Part shown: positions 15,301-24,286 of the stretch, in pieces
Numbering within the stretch: the stretch's first letter is position 1
Layout of the letters: each line of letters begins with the position of its first letter
NCBI RefSeq assembly: GCF_026340095.1
Contig: NZ_JAPEPO010000001.1
Location: 7,770,501-7,834,500, forward strand
Length of the DNA: 64,000 nt
Reading direction: 5' to 3'
DNA from: Streptomyces sp. NBC_01446
Lineage (GTDB): Bacteria > Actinomycetota > Actinomycetes > Streptomycetales > Streptomycetaceae
The notes under the pieces: model-generated
What the model was told of the DNA's origin: nothing
Database searches by the model: none
What the model saw: the letters and a program-made list of their open reading frames with translations, nothing else
Made by a program: the position numbers and the translations under genes

Positions 15301-16983
15301 CTATGCCTTGTGTGCCCGCCGCAGTTCCGCCTTCAGGACCTTCCCCGCGGCCGACGTGGGCAGCGCCTCCAGGAACCGCACCTCGCGCACCCGCTGGTAC
15401 GGCGCGACGCGGGCGGACACATGCGCCATCAGCTCCTGTGCGAGAGCCGGGCCGGGGGCCGGCGAGGCATCCGGACGGGCCACGACGTACGCCACCGGTA
15501 TCTCGCCCGCCTCGGCCGCGGGAACCCCGATCACCGAGACCTGCGCGACCGCGGGATGGCCGCTGAGGATCTCCTCCAGCTGGCCCGGATAGACGTTGTA
15601 ACCCTTGTAGATGAGCATGTCCTTGGCGCGGCCCACGATGTAGACGTGGCCGCGCTCGTCGCACCGCGCCAGGTCGCCGGTGCGCAGCCAGCCGTCGACG
15701 AACTGCTCGGCCGTCAGCTCCGGGTGGCCGTGGTAGCCCGCGGTGATCTGCGGGCCGCGGGCCCACAGCTCCCCGGTCTCGCCGTCGGGCACGCGAGTCC
15801 CGGTCTGCACGAGGTCGCGGATCTCGACCTCGGTGTCGAAGACGGGCAGGCCGACCGACCCGATCGGGACCGGGTCGTCGGGGTCGACGATCCCCGAGGT
15901 GACCCCCATGGTGGCCTCGGTCAGTCCGTAGCCCTCCACGACGCACGCGCGGGGGAACAGCGCCCCAAGGGCCCGCAGTGTCGTCGTGTCGATGGGTGCG
16001 GCGCCCGAGTTGACCACGCGGACCGCGGGGAGCGCGCGGCCCTGTCCGGCGGGGGAGGCGAGCAGGGCGTGGAAGAGCGCGGGGGACCCGGCGATCTGGG
16101 TGGCCTCGAACTTCTCGGCCAGCTCCAGGAACCGCTCGGGGTCGAAACGGCCGGCGAGGACGCTCGTCAGTCCGGCGAGTACGCCGATCGACTGGCCGAC
16201 CAGGCCCATCGCGTGGAAGAACGGCGCGACGGCGATCGAGACGCCCTGTCCGGGCTGGTTCGTGTACTCGGTGGCGGCCTCGGCCACCGGGTCGAGGAAG
16301 ATGCCTCCGTCGGGGTCCACCGCGGGCACGGCGGCCGCGCGCCAGCAGGTGAACTGGAGGCAGTTCGCCACGACATGACGGTGCAGCACCTGGACCGCCT
16401 TCGAGCGCCCTGTCGTGCCGCCCGTGAAGGACAGGTGGGCGATCGCGTCGGGCGGGACGTGCGGGCCGGGCTCCGGGTCGCCCGCGAGCAGCTCGGCGAG
16501 CGGCACCGTGCCGTCCAGGTGCGCCGGATCGCCGGGCGCGACGGCCGATGGCGGCACGGCGGTGACCAGTTGGAGTCCGTCGGTGCCGGCGGCGAGGAGC
16601 GCCGGGGCCGTGGCCGGGTGCGTCACGGCCGCCCGGGCCCCCGCCTCGTCCAGCTGGGCGCGCAGGGCCGCCGGGGGAAGGGTGGGGTTGAGGGGTGCCA
16701 CGATGGCCCCGGCCAGCAGAATTCCGTAGTAAGTGACCGGGAACCAGAGGGAGTTGGGCTGGTGCAGTGCCACCGCGTCGCCCTCGGTGATGCCGCGCTC
16801 GCGCAGCCCCCGTGCGAGGCGGAGCGCCTGTTCGTGGAGTCCCGCGTAGGTCAGGGTGTCGTCGCCGTCGCGCAGGGCGACCCGGTCGGGGTATCTCCTG
16901 GCCGAGCCGGCGAGGATGTCCCCGACGGACGCCTCCGGGTAGGAGAGGCGGGCCGGCATACCCCTCGGATGGCGACGGATCAC
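15301..16983 (-). CDS. Acyl-CoA synthetase (AMP-binding, ANL family)
   Basis: A 560-residue protein. Motifs in order are HLSFTGGTTGRSKAVQVLHR (phosphate-binding loop, about residues 187-205), VEGYGLTEATMGVTSG (about 352), WLRTGDLARCDERGHVYIVG (about 430) and KDMLIYKGYNVYPGQLEEIL. The terminal catalytic Lys lies in SAAGKVLKAELRRA. It converts a carboxylic acid, ATP and CoA to the acyl-CoA via an acyl-adenylate. GTG 16983 is chosen because GGGAG stands seven bases before it. It is the last gene of a minus-strand cluster with two thioesterases and has a GAACATTCGTTAA motif just upstream. The substrate is unknown; a medium- or long-chain or aromatic acid is typical. Confidence 0.9.
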   Translation of the reverse strand: MIRRHPRGMPARLSYPEASVGDILAGSARRYPDRVALRDGDDTLTYAGLHEQALRLARGLRERGITEGDAVALHQPNSLWFPVTYYGILLAGAIVAPLNPTLPPAALRAQLDEAGARAAVTHPATAPALLAAGTDGLQLVTAVPPSAVAPGDPAHLDGTVPLAELLAGDPEPGPHVPPDAIAHLSFTGGTTGRSKAVQVLHRHVVANCLQFTCWRAAAVPAVDPDGGIFLDPVAEAATEYTNQPGQGVSIAVAPFFHAMGLVGQSIGVLAGLTSVLAGRFDPERFLELAEKFEATQIAGSPALFHALLASPAGQGRALPAVRVVNSGAAPIDTTTLRALGALFPRACVVEGYGLTEATMGVTSGIVDPDDPVPIGSVGLPVFDTEVEIRDLVQTGTRVPDGETGELWARGPQITAGYHGHPELTAEQFVDGWLRTGDLARCDERGHVYIVGRAKDMLIYKGYNVYPGQLEEILSGHPAVAQVSVIGVPAAEAGEIPVAYVVARPDASPAPGPALAQELMAHVSARVAPYQRVREVRFLEALPTSAAGKVLKAELRRAHKA

Positions 16984-17025
16984 GCGGCAACTCCCTTGTC
17001 GGCGGGTGCGACGGGCGTGCAGTCA

Positions 17026-17038
17026 GAACATTCGTTAA
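17026..17038. promoter_or_regulatory. Putative TetR-type site GAACATTCGTTAA (site 2)
   Basis: This differs by one base from the site at 15286. It overlaps the stop codon of the upstream thioesterase gene and lies about 43 bp before the CoA-ligase start, so it could control the ligase separately from the two thioesterases. A half-matching third copy lies in the divergent region at 18668. Confidence 0.5.
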
Positions 17039-17523
17039 GCTACGGTCCCCGTCGGCGCGTGTCCAGACGTCTGCAGCAGGGCCCGGTTGGGCGTCATCGA
17101 AGCGGTGCCCTCCGCGCACAGCCTGCCCGCCGCGTCCTCGACGACTGCCCGCACCAGCGTCCGCAGGCGGCCCTGCTTCAGCACCGTCCCGACCACCTTG
17201 TACGTGGCGCCCGCCCGGAGCGGGCGCAGGTACTCGATGTTGAGGCTCATCGTCAGGAACGGCGTCAGCGGTTCGCTCCCGGTCATCACGGTGACGCCGC
17301 ACGCCTCGTCGAGCGTGGTCGCGATGAAGCCGCCGTGCACGACACGGCCCCGGTTGAGGAGGGACTCCCCGGGGGTCCAGGTCATCTCCACCCGTCCTTT
17401 GTCGACCTGAGTGATGCTCAGGCCGAACTGTGTGTAGGGGACGTGCGGCGTGTGTGCCAGCTCCTCGGCGAGCGTGCGGATGCGGTCCAGGCCGGTGCCG
17501 GCGCCCCAGGTGAAGTCGGGCAT
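17035..17523 (-). CDS. PaaI-type hotdog thioesterase
   Basis: A 162-residue single hotdog domain. The signature NRGRVVHGGFIATTLDEACG (about residues 60-80) carries the HGG-x-x-x-x-x-x-D active-site pattern of PaaI/YbgC-like thioesterases. The strand LTPFLTMSLNIEYLRPLRAG is the usual central strand. These enzymes hydrolyse acyl- or aryl-acyl-CoA thioesters in the cytoplasm. It sits between a CoA ligase and a TesB-like thioesterase in one minus-strand set, so it may recover CoA from dead-end esters of that pathway; substrate unknown. Its stop overlaps the motif at 17026-17038. Confidence 0.88.
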   Translation of the reverse strand: MPDFTWGAGTGLDRIRTLAEELAHTPHVPYTQFGLSITQVDKGRVEMTWTPGESLLNRGRVVHGGFIATTLDEACGVTVMTGSEPLTPFLTMSLNIEYLRPLRAGATYKVVGTVLKQGRLRTLVRAVVEDAAGRLCAEGTASMTPNRALLQTSGHAPTGTVA

Positions 17524-17566
17524 GTGGAGTGGATTCCTTCCGGGTGTGCTGCGGGTGCGGGTGGGG

Positions 17567-18544
17567 TCAGGTGGCTGCGGGCCGGTGGCGGATCAGCGCC
17601 TCCTGGAGCACCGAGGCGACCAACTGGCCGTCCTGCGACCAGAGTTCACCGCGTGACATGGCGCGGCCGTCGGACAGGTTCGTGGTGTGCTGGGCGTACA
17701 GCAGCCAGGCGTCGGCGCGCGCGGGGCGGTGGAACCACATGGCGTGGTCCAGTGACGCCAGCATGACCCTCGACCGGCGGGCGCTGCGCGCACCGTGCGG
17801 TTCCCAGGGCAGTGCGGCCGTGGGGGAGATCGTCAGGTCTGAGAGGTACGCGAGCGCGGCGGCGTGCAGCAGCGGCTCGTCGGGCAGTGGCCGCGCCGCC
17901 CGCAGCCAGCAGCGCCGCCGGGACATGCCGTCGGCCCGCGCCGCCAGCTCATCGGCGTCCGCCGCCACGAGCCGCAGGTCGACTGCGCGCGGGATGACGG
18001 ATTCGGCGTAGCGCTCCGGGTGCTCCCGCGCCATCGCCTCGTACGGGGCCTCGCAGTCGTCCGGCGCCGGTGCGCCGGGCATTTCCGACTGGTGGTCGAG
18101 CGCGTTCTCGGGCTTCTTGAACGAAGCGGACAGGCTGAGCACCGTCATGCCGTCCTGGCGCGCGGCCACCTGCCGAGCCGCGTAGGAAGCCCCGTCCCGC
18201 AGCCGCTCCACCTCGTAGGCGACGGAGGCTTCCGGGGCGACCGAACGCAGGAAGTAGGCGTGCAGGGAGTGCGGTTGCCGCCCGCCGTCGACGGTGCGCC
18301 CCGCCGCGAGCAGGGCCTGCGCGAGTGTGACCCCGCCGAAGGCCCGTGGCGGCCGGCCCATGTGGGGCATGCCGGTGAAGGCGCTGTCGCCCGACGCCTC
18401 GAGACCCAGTAGCTCGCCGAGGGGAAGCAGGTCCGCGCGGTCGGGCGTGGCTTCCGGCTGTGCCACGGCGAGTTGGTTGTATTGAGCACCCATGGTCGGC
18501 ATGCTGCCAGCCCGGCGCGCCTCCGTGGCTGTGACGGTGATCAC
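17567..18544 (-). CDS. TesB-like acyl-CoA thioesterase II
   Basis: About 325 residues forming two hotdog repeats. The first half has GMPHMGRPPRAFGGVTLAQA and LLAAGRTVDGGRQPHSLHAY (the HSLHAYFLR strand). The second half has LASLDHAMWFHRPARADAWL and the ending LWSQDGQLVASVLQEALIRH, both diagnostic of TesB. The usual D-Q-x or T-Q catalytic triad is only partly evident by eye. TesB hydrolyses medium- and long-chain acyl-CoAs. The start at 18544 is the longest; MGAQYNQ (about residue 18) is a good alternative. It is divergent from a TetR gene. Confidence 0.88.
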   Translation of the reverse strand: MITVTATEARRAGSMPTMGAQYNQLAVAQPEATPDRADLLPLGELLGLEASGDSAFTGMPHMGRPPRAFGGVTLAQALLAAGRTVDGGRQPHSLHAYFLRSVAPEASVAYEVERLRDGASYAARQVAARQDGMTVLSLSASFKKPENALDHQSEMPGAPAPDDCEAPYEAMAREHPERYAESVIPRAVDLRLVAADADELAARADGMSRRRCWLRAARPLPDEPLLHAAALAYLSDLTISPTAALPWEPHGARSARRSRVMLASLDHAMWFHRPARADAWLLYAQHTTNLSDGRAMSRGELWSQDGQLVASVLQEALIRHRPAAT

Positions 18545-18667
18545 GCGGCCCGCAGCTGTGCCGCCCCGGATCGGACGGCCGAGGTGTCTGTGCTGGTCAT
18601 TTACCCTGTGACCGGCCGGTTCGCGGCGTGTGCCAGTACACTCGGCGATGTCCCGCTATGACTGTTC

Positions 18668-18680
18668 GACCGTTCGTTCA
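18668..18680. promoter_or_regulatory. Putative TetR-type site GACCGTTCGTTCA (site 3)
   Basis: This sits in the divergent region between the TesB gene and the TetR gene, 42 bp upstream of the TetR start. It shares the CGTTCGTT core with the sites at 15286 and 17026 but ends TCA. Placement suits autoregulation by the adjacent TetR. Confidence 0.5.
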
Positions 18681-18721
18681 GTGCGCACGGTGCCGGGGCG
18701 GAAGCAGGAGATCGGAGAGCT

Positions 18722-19333
18722 GTGTCCACGCGACCCGCAGGCCACAAGGCCATCGTCGAGGCTGCCCGGCAGGAGTTCTCCGAGCGGGGCTACGGCGCGA
18801 CCTCGATCCGCGACATCGCCCAGCGCGCCGGGGTGAGCCTGTCCGCCCTGTACTACTACTACAAGGGCAAGCAGGACCTGCTGGTCGCCATCCTCGACGA
18901 CGGTCTCGACGCCTACTTCGGCGCGTGCGACGAGGCGTTGGAGGCCGCGGGCGACGACCCCGCCGAGCAGCTGGAGGCGCTCGTCGCGGCGACCGTCCGG
19001 TTCCGTACTGACCACCCCGTGAAGAGCAGCATCGTGCTGACCGAGGGGCGCAGCCTGGAGCCCGAGCACCTGGCCCGCTACCGGAAGAACGAGGCGCGCG
19101 GCACCCAGCAGTTCCGCGAGGTCGTCGAGCGGGGCGTGGCGCAGGGCATCTTCCTCACCCCGTATCCGGACGACGCCCGACGCGCGGTCATCGCGATGTG
19201 CAACGCCATCGCGCAGTGGTACCAGGCGGAGGGCCCGGTGTCCGTGGACGAGTTGGTGGAGCGGTACGTGGCCCTCGCGCTGACCGTGGTCGAGTACCGC
19301 CCCCGTGCGGTGCGGCGCCCCGCGCGCGCCTGA
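18722..19333 (+). CDS. TetR family regulator of the thioesterase/CoA-ligase cluster
   Basis: A 203-residue protein. The HTH covers about residues 8-52: HKAIVEAARQEFSERGYGAT, SIRDIAQRAGVSLSALYYYY, with KGKQDLLVAILDDGL following. The C-terminal domain (TDHPVKSSIVLTEGRSLEPE) resembles TetR_C regions of fatty-acid-degradation regulators. GTG 18722 has GGAGA upstream at a normal distance. It is divergent from the TesB gene, with the CGTTCGTT motif between. Together with similar sites at 17026 and 15286 this suggests acyl-CoA-responsive control of the cluster; that is inference. Confidence 0.87.
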   Translation: MSTRPAGHKAIVEAARQEFSERGYGATSIRDIAQRAGVSLSALYYYYKGKQDLLVAILDDGLDAYFGACDEALEAAGDDPAEQLEALVAATVRFRTDHPVKSSIVLTEGRSLEPEHLARYRKNEARGTQQFREVVERGVAQGIFLTPYPDDARRAVIAMCNAIAQWYQAEGPVSVDELVERYVALALTVVEYRPRAVRRPARA

Positions 19334-19351
19334 CACCGAACCGCAACAGGG

Positions 19352-20656
19352 TCACCCGGCGGGGGTGGCCGTCATGTGCGGCGATCCGTCGTCGTCAAGG
19401 AACTCGATCACCGCGAGAGCGATGAGCGCGCACAGGGCGATCCACACGATGACGACGCCCGTCGGACGGTCCCACACCAGCATGATCACGGCCGACACCG
19501 CGACGACCGTCCAGTTCAGCCACGTCTTCGCCCGGTGCACCCACGCGCCCACCGGGCCGCCCGTGAGGCCCGCCGCGTCGCGCACCGCGCCGATGCCGCC
19601 GCGCCACATGGCCGTGACCCGGGTCGCCGCCCGGCCCTCGCCGGTCAGCCACGCGGCGAGCGCCACCACGACTCCGACGGTGATCACCATGCGTACCGTC
19701 GTCCGCAGGAACCGTACGAGCGCGTCGTAGACGGCGCGGGCGGCCGGCTGCGACACCCCGGCGGGCAGCCCGTCGAGATAGATCGCGCGGAAGGCCCACA
19801 GGCCGATGCCGAGAATCGCGGCGCCCACGGCGATGGCGATCCCCGCCGCCACCAGGGCGCGCCGCTTGCGGACGGCCAGGAGGACGGCCACGGCCGCGAG
19901 GACCAGGGTGAGGATCGGCAGCCAGACGCCCATGAGCTGGAGCAGCCGGAAGCCCTTCTTGATCTTTCCGATGGAGTCGGACGTCAGGACCGTGAAGTCG
20001 GTGTGCACGTCGGGGATCTTCGAGGCGACCCCGAGGCCGCGGTCGACGAGCCGCTGCTTCACCTCCGCGATGACGGGAGCCAGGTCGATCGTCACCGTGT
20101 CGTTCGTGAGCTTGACGGCGCCGCCGCCGCGCCCGGTCAGCGCCTTGTCGACCGCCGTGTGCACACGCCGGTTGAGGCCGGTCCACAGCTTCTCGAACGC
20201 GTCGCTGGAGACGAACTTCTGGACGGTGTTGTGCACAAAGCCGCTGAGTCCGCTGGTGAGCGGGCCGCTCAGCTTCCCCAGGGCCTTTTCGAGCCTCGGC
20301 CGGTCGGCGGGTGCCACGTCGCTGAGGAGCGTCTTGAGGTCGATGTTCTCCATGATGACGTTCGTGACGCGGTTCGTGACGGCCGCCTGGACGTCGGGGT
20401 CGGAAGCGAGCGGCTCCATCGTCGCCACATAGCGATCGGTGTCGCCGACGATGTCGCTGGCCCATGTCGCGACGGCGCTGAGAGGCGTCAGGATCGCCAC
20501 GAGGACGATCAGGAGGCCCGCGAAGAACGAGCGCAGATGGTGCCGGGGCCTGGGCCGCGCCGGCCCCGCGGACTCCAGCTGGGCGACCCGGGCGCGCAGC
20601 TCGGCTATGTCGTCGCTCGCGTCCGACGGGGAGCGGTCCTCACGGTCCGGTGTCAT
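19352..20656 (-). CDS. Multi-pass membrane protein of unknown function
   Basis: About 434 residues from ATG 20656. A short coiled region (DDIAELRARVAQLESA) precedes a first membrane helix, FFAGLLIVLVAILTPLSAVA. A large extracytoplasmic domain of about 200 residues follows, with DTDRYVATMEPLASDPDVQA and IDLKTLLSDVAPADRPRLEK, then at least five helices: WLPILTLVLAAVAVLLAVRK, LVAAGIAIAVGAAILGIGLW and others. The layout is common in actinomycetes and has no assigned role. There is no clear ribosome-binding site, and an in-frame ATG (MASYEC) lies just upstream. It is convergent with the TetR gene. Confidence 0.75.
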   Translation of the reverse strand: MTPDREDRSPSDASDDIAELRARVAQLESAGPARPRPRHHLRSFFAGLLIVLVAILTPLSAVATWASDIVGDTDRYVATMEPLASDPDVQAAVTNRVTNVIMENIDLKTLLSDVAPADRPRLEKALGKLSGPLTSGLSGFVHNTVQKFVSSDAFEKLWTGLNRRVHTAVDKALTGRGGGAVKLTNDTVTIDLAPVIAEVKQRLVDRGLGVASKIPDVHTDFTVLTSDSIGKIKKGFRLLQLMGVWLPILTLVLAAVAVLLAVRKRRALVAAGIAIAVGAAILGIGLWAFRAIYLDGLPAGVSQPAARAVYDALVRFLRTTVRMVITVGVVVALAAWLTGEGRAATRVTAMWRGGIGAVRDAAGLTGGPVGAWVHRAKTWLNWTVVAVSAVIMLVWDRPTGVVIVWIALCALIALAVIEFLDDDGSPHMTATPAG

Positions 20657-20720
20657 GCACTCATAGGATGCCATGCGGTGGTGGACGGCGCGCTGTGTTA
20701 GTGCGTACGGGCGGCCGTCG

Positions 20721-20746
20721 CACCCCGTCACCACCGTCACGGGGTG
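20721..20746 (-). terminator. Hairpin at the 3' end of the alkylsulfatase gene
   Basis: CACCCCGT and ACGGGGTG form an eight-base stem around a ten-base loop. The stem includes the stop codon of the minus-strand gene above. There is no U-run, as is usual for actinomycete terminators, so the call rests on the stem and position only. Confidence 0.45.
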
Positions 20747-22560
20747 ACGATCGCGAAGTCCGGATCGTTGTCGTCGAGGAGCGAGAGCAGGGTGTCGAGG
20801 ACGCCCAGATCGCCCGAGTGATAGACGCCGTGGAGGCCCTTTCCGGCCAGCAGGGCCAGGAGTTGGGGCTTCGTGAGCGTGAGGGAGAGATCCGCGTTGT
20901 CGGCGGGCCGGGTCGTGCGGGTGTGGACCAGGACACCGTTGTGCAGCGTCATGCGGTACATCTCGCCCAGGTCCGACAGATGCCAGTGCAGGGTGAGCGA
21001 GTGCTCCCATGCCCGGGGCCCGTCGACCCGGACCGCGAGTGAGTCGAAGAGTTGCTCGACGTTCAGCGCGGCGGACATGTCGCCGCCTCCGATGCTGGTC
21101 CTCCCGATGGTGCCGCGCAGCTCCTGGGCGCCGGTGAGGTAGCAGTTGCGCCAGGTCGCGTTCTCCGCGCCGTGCGCCAGCCGCTCGAAGGTCTGCGCGA
21201 GCAGCTCCTTGGCGTCGGCGTTGTCCGGCGCGGCGAACACGGCGTGCCTCAGGAGCTGGGCGGCGAACCGCAGATCGCCTTCCTCCAGGTACGTACGCGC
21301 CTTGCCGAGCAGCGCGTCGAGCCCGCCCATGCAGTCGACGTAGCGCTCGGCGGTCTCGGTGGGCGGGTGCTCCCACAGGGAGGCGGGGTTGCCGTCGTAC
21401 CAGCCCATGTAACGCTGGTAGATGGCCTTCACGTTGTGGCTGACGGAGCCGTAGTAGCCGCGCGCGTGCCAGGCCGCGGAGAGCGGGGGCGGCAGCTCGA
21501 TCAGCTCGGCGATCTCCGCCCCCGTGCAGCCCTGGTTGAGCAGCCGCAGTGTCTGGTCGTGCAGATACGCGTACAGGTCGCGCTGCTCGGCGAGGAAGGA
21601 CCTGATCCGGTCCGAGCCCCAGGTCGGCCAGTGGTGCGAGGCGAACAGGACGTCCGCGTCGTGGCCGAAGAGTTCGATGGCCTCGTTGAGGTGGCGGGCC
21701 CAGATCCGGGCGTCGCGGACCACGGCGCCCCGTAGGGTCTGGATGTTGTGCAGGTTGTGCGTGGCGTTCTCGGCCATGCACAGGGCGCGCCGCTGGGGCA
21801 GCAGGAAGTTCATCTCCGCCGGCGCCTCGGTGCCCGGCGTCATCTGGAAGCGGAACACGACGCCGTCGAGGGTGAGTTCCTGTCCCGTGTGCCGGACCTC
21901 GACGGTGGGCGCCACGAGCCCCGCGGTGCCGGTGGACGCGGTGAAGCCGAGGCCCATGCCGACGAGACCCTCGGGCCCCCGCTCCAGGTGGGCCCCCGAG
22001 TAGTAGGTGCCGCGGCGCAGCATCGCCGTACCCGCGTACACGTTCTCCGCGACGGAGTGCTCCATGAAGCCCTGCGGAGCGACCACGGGCACGCCGTCGT
22101 CGGGTCCGATGACGCCGAGCACACCGCCGAAGTGGTCGAGGTGGGAGTGGGTGAACACGACGGCGGCGACCGGCCGTTCACCGCGCTGCGACCGGTACAG
22201 GTCCAGGGCGGCGGCCGCCGTCTCGGCGGAGGCGAGCGGGTCGACGACCACGACACCGTGGTCGCCCTCGATCAGCGTCATGTTGGAGAGGTCGAACCCA
22301 CGTGCCTGGAAGACACCCTCGGTCACCTCGAACAGGCCTGCCCGCGCGCAGAGTTGGGACTGCCGCCACAGGTTCGGGTGCACGGTGTCGGGACAGTCCT
22401 CGTCGAGGAACGCCGTGTCGTCGAAGTTCCACACGACGCGCCCGTCCTCGGCCGTGACCGTCGAGGAGAGCGGCGGGGAGACGAGACCCCGGTCCGCCTC
22501 CTCGAAGTCGGAACGGTCGGCGAAGTCGGGGGAAGAGGCGGGGGTGTCTGAGGTGGTCAC
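20737..22560 (-). CDS. SdsA-like alkyl sulfatase / metallo-beta-lactamase-fold hydrolase
   Basis: A 607-residue protein with the layout of linear primary-alkylsulfatases. The metallo-beta-lactamase domain has the zinc motif FTHSHLDHFGG (His138, His140, Asp142, His143) and the second-shell EAPAEMNFLLP and MAENATHNLHNIQTLRGA signatures. A helical dimerisation domain (PPLSAAWHARGYYGSVSHNV) follows. The C-terminal SCP2-like domain begins near ELRGTIGRTSIGGGDMSAAL. SdsA1 cleaves alkyl sulfate esters such as SDS to alcohol and sulfate. Many Streptomyces members have unknown substrates. SdsA1 is secreted, but no signal peptide is seen here, so a cytoplasmic role is likely. An M20 peptidase gene ends... 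upstream on the same strand with a 22-base gap. Confidence 0.87.
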   Translation of the reverse strand: MTTSDTPASSPDFADRSDFEEADRGLVSPPLSSTVTAEDGRVVWNFDDTAFLDEDCPDTVHPNLWRQSQLCARAGLFEVTEGVFQARGFDLSNMTLIEGDHGVVVVDPLASAETAAAALDLYRSQRGERPVAAVVFTHSHLDHFGGVLGVIGPDDGVPVVAPQGFMEHSVAENVYAGTAMLRRGTYYSGAHLERGPEGLVGMGLGFTASTGTAGLVAPTVEVRHTGQELTLDGVVFRFQMTPGTEAPAEMNFLLPQRRALCMAENATHNLHNIQTLRGAVVRDARIWARHLNEAIELFGHDADVLFASHHWPTWGSDRIRSFLAEQRDLYAYLHDQTLRLLNQGCTGAEIAELIELPPPLSAAWHARGYYGSVSHNVKAIYQRYMGWYDGNPASLWEHPPTETAERYVDCMGGLDALLGKARTYLEEGDLRFAAQLLRHAVFAAPDNADAKELLAQTFERLAHGAENATWRNCYLTGAQELRGTIGRTSIGGGDMSAALNVEQLFDSLAVRVDGPRAWEHSLTLHWHLSDLGEMYRMTLHNGVLVHTRTTRPADNADLSLTLTKPQLLALLAGKGLHGVYHSGDLGVLDTLLSLLDDNDPDFAIVTP

Positions 22561-22582
22561 GTCGGTCTCCCAGGGATGTGTG

Positions 22583-23947
22583 TCAGCGCCGCGCTTCGGT
22601 GCCGTACGTGCGCAGGAACAGCGCCTCCACGTGCGCCATGTGTTCGATCTCGGAGGGGTCCACGCTCTCGTTCGGGGCGTGGATCAGGCACTGCGGTTCC
22701 TCCACCCCCATCAGGACGATCTCCGCACGGGGATACGCCTGGGCGAGGACGTTGCACAGCGGGATGGAGCCGCCCTGGCCGAGGAACTCCATGGGCTTTC
22801 CGTACACGTCGGCCATGGCCCGGCCCAGCGCGGCGTACGCGGGACCGTCCGTGGCGGCCCGGAACGGGGAGCCGGTGGACTCGGCCTCCACGCTGACCCG
22901 CGCACCCCACGGCGCCGCCGCCACGAGATGCGCGGTGAGTGCCGCGCGCGCTGCGTCGGCGTTCGTGCCGGGCGGTACGCGCAGGCTCACCCGCGCGCGG
23001 GCGCTCGCCGGGATCGAGGCGGACGAACCGACCACGGGCGGACAGTCGATGCCGAGAACCGTGACCGCCGGACGCGCCCAGAGCCGGTCCGCGACGGAGT
23101 CGGTCCCGGTCAGCCGCACCCCGTCGAGTACGCCCGCGTCCTTGCGGAACTGCTCCTCGTCGTAGCCTGCGCCCTCCCACGTCCCTGCGCCGTCGAGTCC
23201 GTCGACGCGCGTGGCGCCCGTCTCCCGGTCGCGCAGTGTCGAAAGCATCTGGACGAGCGCGGCGAGTGCGTCGGGCGCGGGGCCGCCGAACATGCCCGAG
23301 TGCACCTCGCCGGCCAGCGTGTCGACGCTCACCACCACGTCGGTGAGGCCACGCAGGGACGTCGTCGCCGTGCCCGTGCCGACCGCGGCGTTCCCGGTGT
23401 CGCAGATCAACAGGGCGTCCGCCAGGAACAGTTCGGGGTGCTGGGTGACGTAGGCCTCCAGGCCGCCCGTGCCCTGCTCCTCCGAGCCCGCGGCGACGAA
23501 CTTGATGCCGACGGGGATGTCGTCCCCGAGGGCCCGCAGCGCCGTGAGGTGCATGACGATGTTGCCCTTGCAGTCGGCGGCGCCCCGCCCGTACCAGCGT
23601 CCTTCGCGCTCGGTGAGGGTGAACGGCGGGGTCGTCCAGGCCGCGTCGTCCAGCGGGGGCTGCACGTCGTAGTGGCAGTACAGGAGCACGGTCGGCGCGC
23701 CGGGCGGTGCCGGCCGGTGCCCCAAGACTGCGTGGCTGCCGTCCGGGGTCTCGGCGAGATGGACGTCGCGCAGACCCGCCTCGCCGAACGCGTCCGCGAC
23801 CCACTGCGCGGCCTTGCGGCACTCCTCGGGCGGGTACTGGCGCGGGTCGGCGACGGACGGGACCGCGACGAGCTCGCTCAGGTCGGCCTTCGCCCGGGGC
23901 ATCAACGCTGCGATGCGGGCGGCCAGTTCACTGTCGGGCGAGGGCAT
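22583..23947 (-). CDS. M20 family dipeptidase / deacylase
   Basis: A 454-residue di-zinc amidohydrolase. Metal and catalytic motifs are LLYCHYDVQPPLDDAAWTTP (His and catalytic Asp), WYGRGAADCKGNIVMHLTAL (bridging Asp) and FVAAGSEEQGTGGLEAYVTQ (general-base Glu). The lid domain contains TLAGEVHSGMFGGPAPDALA with its conserved His. A distal metal His lies in GGSIPLCNVLAQA and the following LIHAPNESVD. M20 dipeptidases hydrolyse short peptides or N-acyl amino acids. The alkylsulfatase-like gene follows after 22 bases, suggesting co-transcription. The ATG at 23947 gives the expected length. Confidence 0.9.
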   Translation of the reverse strand: MPSPDSELAARIAALMPRAKADLSELVAVPSVADPRQYPPEECRKAAQWVADAFGEAGLRDVHLAETPDGSHAVLGHRPAPPGAPTVLLYCHYDVQPPLDDAAWTTPPFTLTEREGRWYGRGAADCKGNIVMHLTALRALGDDIPVGIKFVAAGSEEQGTGGLEAYVTQHPELFLADALLICDTGNAAVGTGTATTSLRGLTDVVVSVDTLAGEVHSGMFGGPAPDALAALVQMLSTLRDRETGATRVDGLDGAGTWEGAGYDEEQFRKDAGVLDGVRLTGTDSVADRLWARPAVTVLGIDCPPVVGSSASIPASARARVSLRVPPGTNADAARAALTAHLVAAAPWGARVSVEAESTGSPFRAATDGPAYAALGRAMADVYGKPMEFLGQGGSIPLCNVLAQAYPRAEIVLMGVEEPQCLIHAPNESVDPSEIEHMAHVEALFLRTYGTEARR

Positions 23948-23950
23948 GCT

Positions 23951-24286
23951 TCATCGCCTCACCGTGTCGTCGGTCTTGAGGTCGTCGATCTTGTGCTGGA
24001 TCTTCTCGAGCTTGTCGGGGCAGTAGACGCCCAGGATGATCGCCTCGGCCTCCACGACCCGTCGATCGGAGATCACGGGCCGCTGCCCGGGGCCGCCCGC
24101 GCCGTTGGACAGGTTGATCTTCCACAGGCCCGACTTGAGGGCGGACCCGGGATCGTGGCAGACGTTGCCGCCGTCGGTGCCGAGCGTGCGGACGACGCCA
24201 CCGGTGTCGGGTCTGGAGTACCCGGCCGCCACCAGCTCGTCCGCGAGCTGGTTGGCCTTCTTGTGGGCGTCGTTCGTCGTCTTCAC
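23951..24286 (-). pseudogene. 3' part of an unrecognised gene, joined to a mobile-element scar
   Basis: About 111 residues starting VKTTNDAHKKANQLADELVA. It contains GNVCHDPGSALKSGLWKINL and ends KIQHKIDDLKTDDTVRR; it has two cysteines (CHDP, VYCPD). I recall similar actinomycete proteins of unknown role, normally with a signal peptide or lipoprotein head, which is absent here, but I cannot name a family. The sequence begins exactly at the element border. The element's AGAGG lies six bases before its GTG, so it might still be translated, without export. It is four bases upstream of the M20 dipeptidase start codon. Confidence 0.6.
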
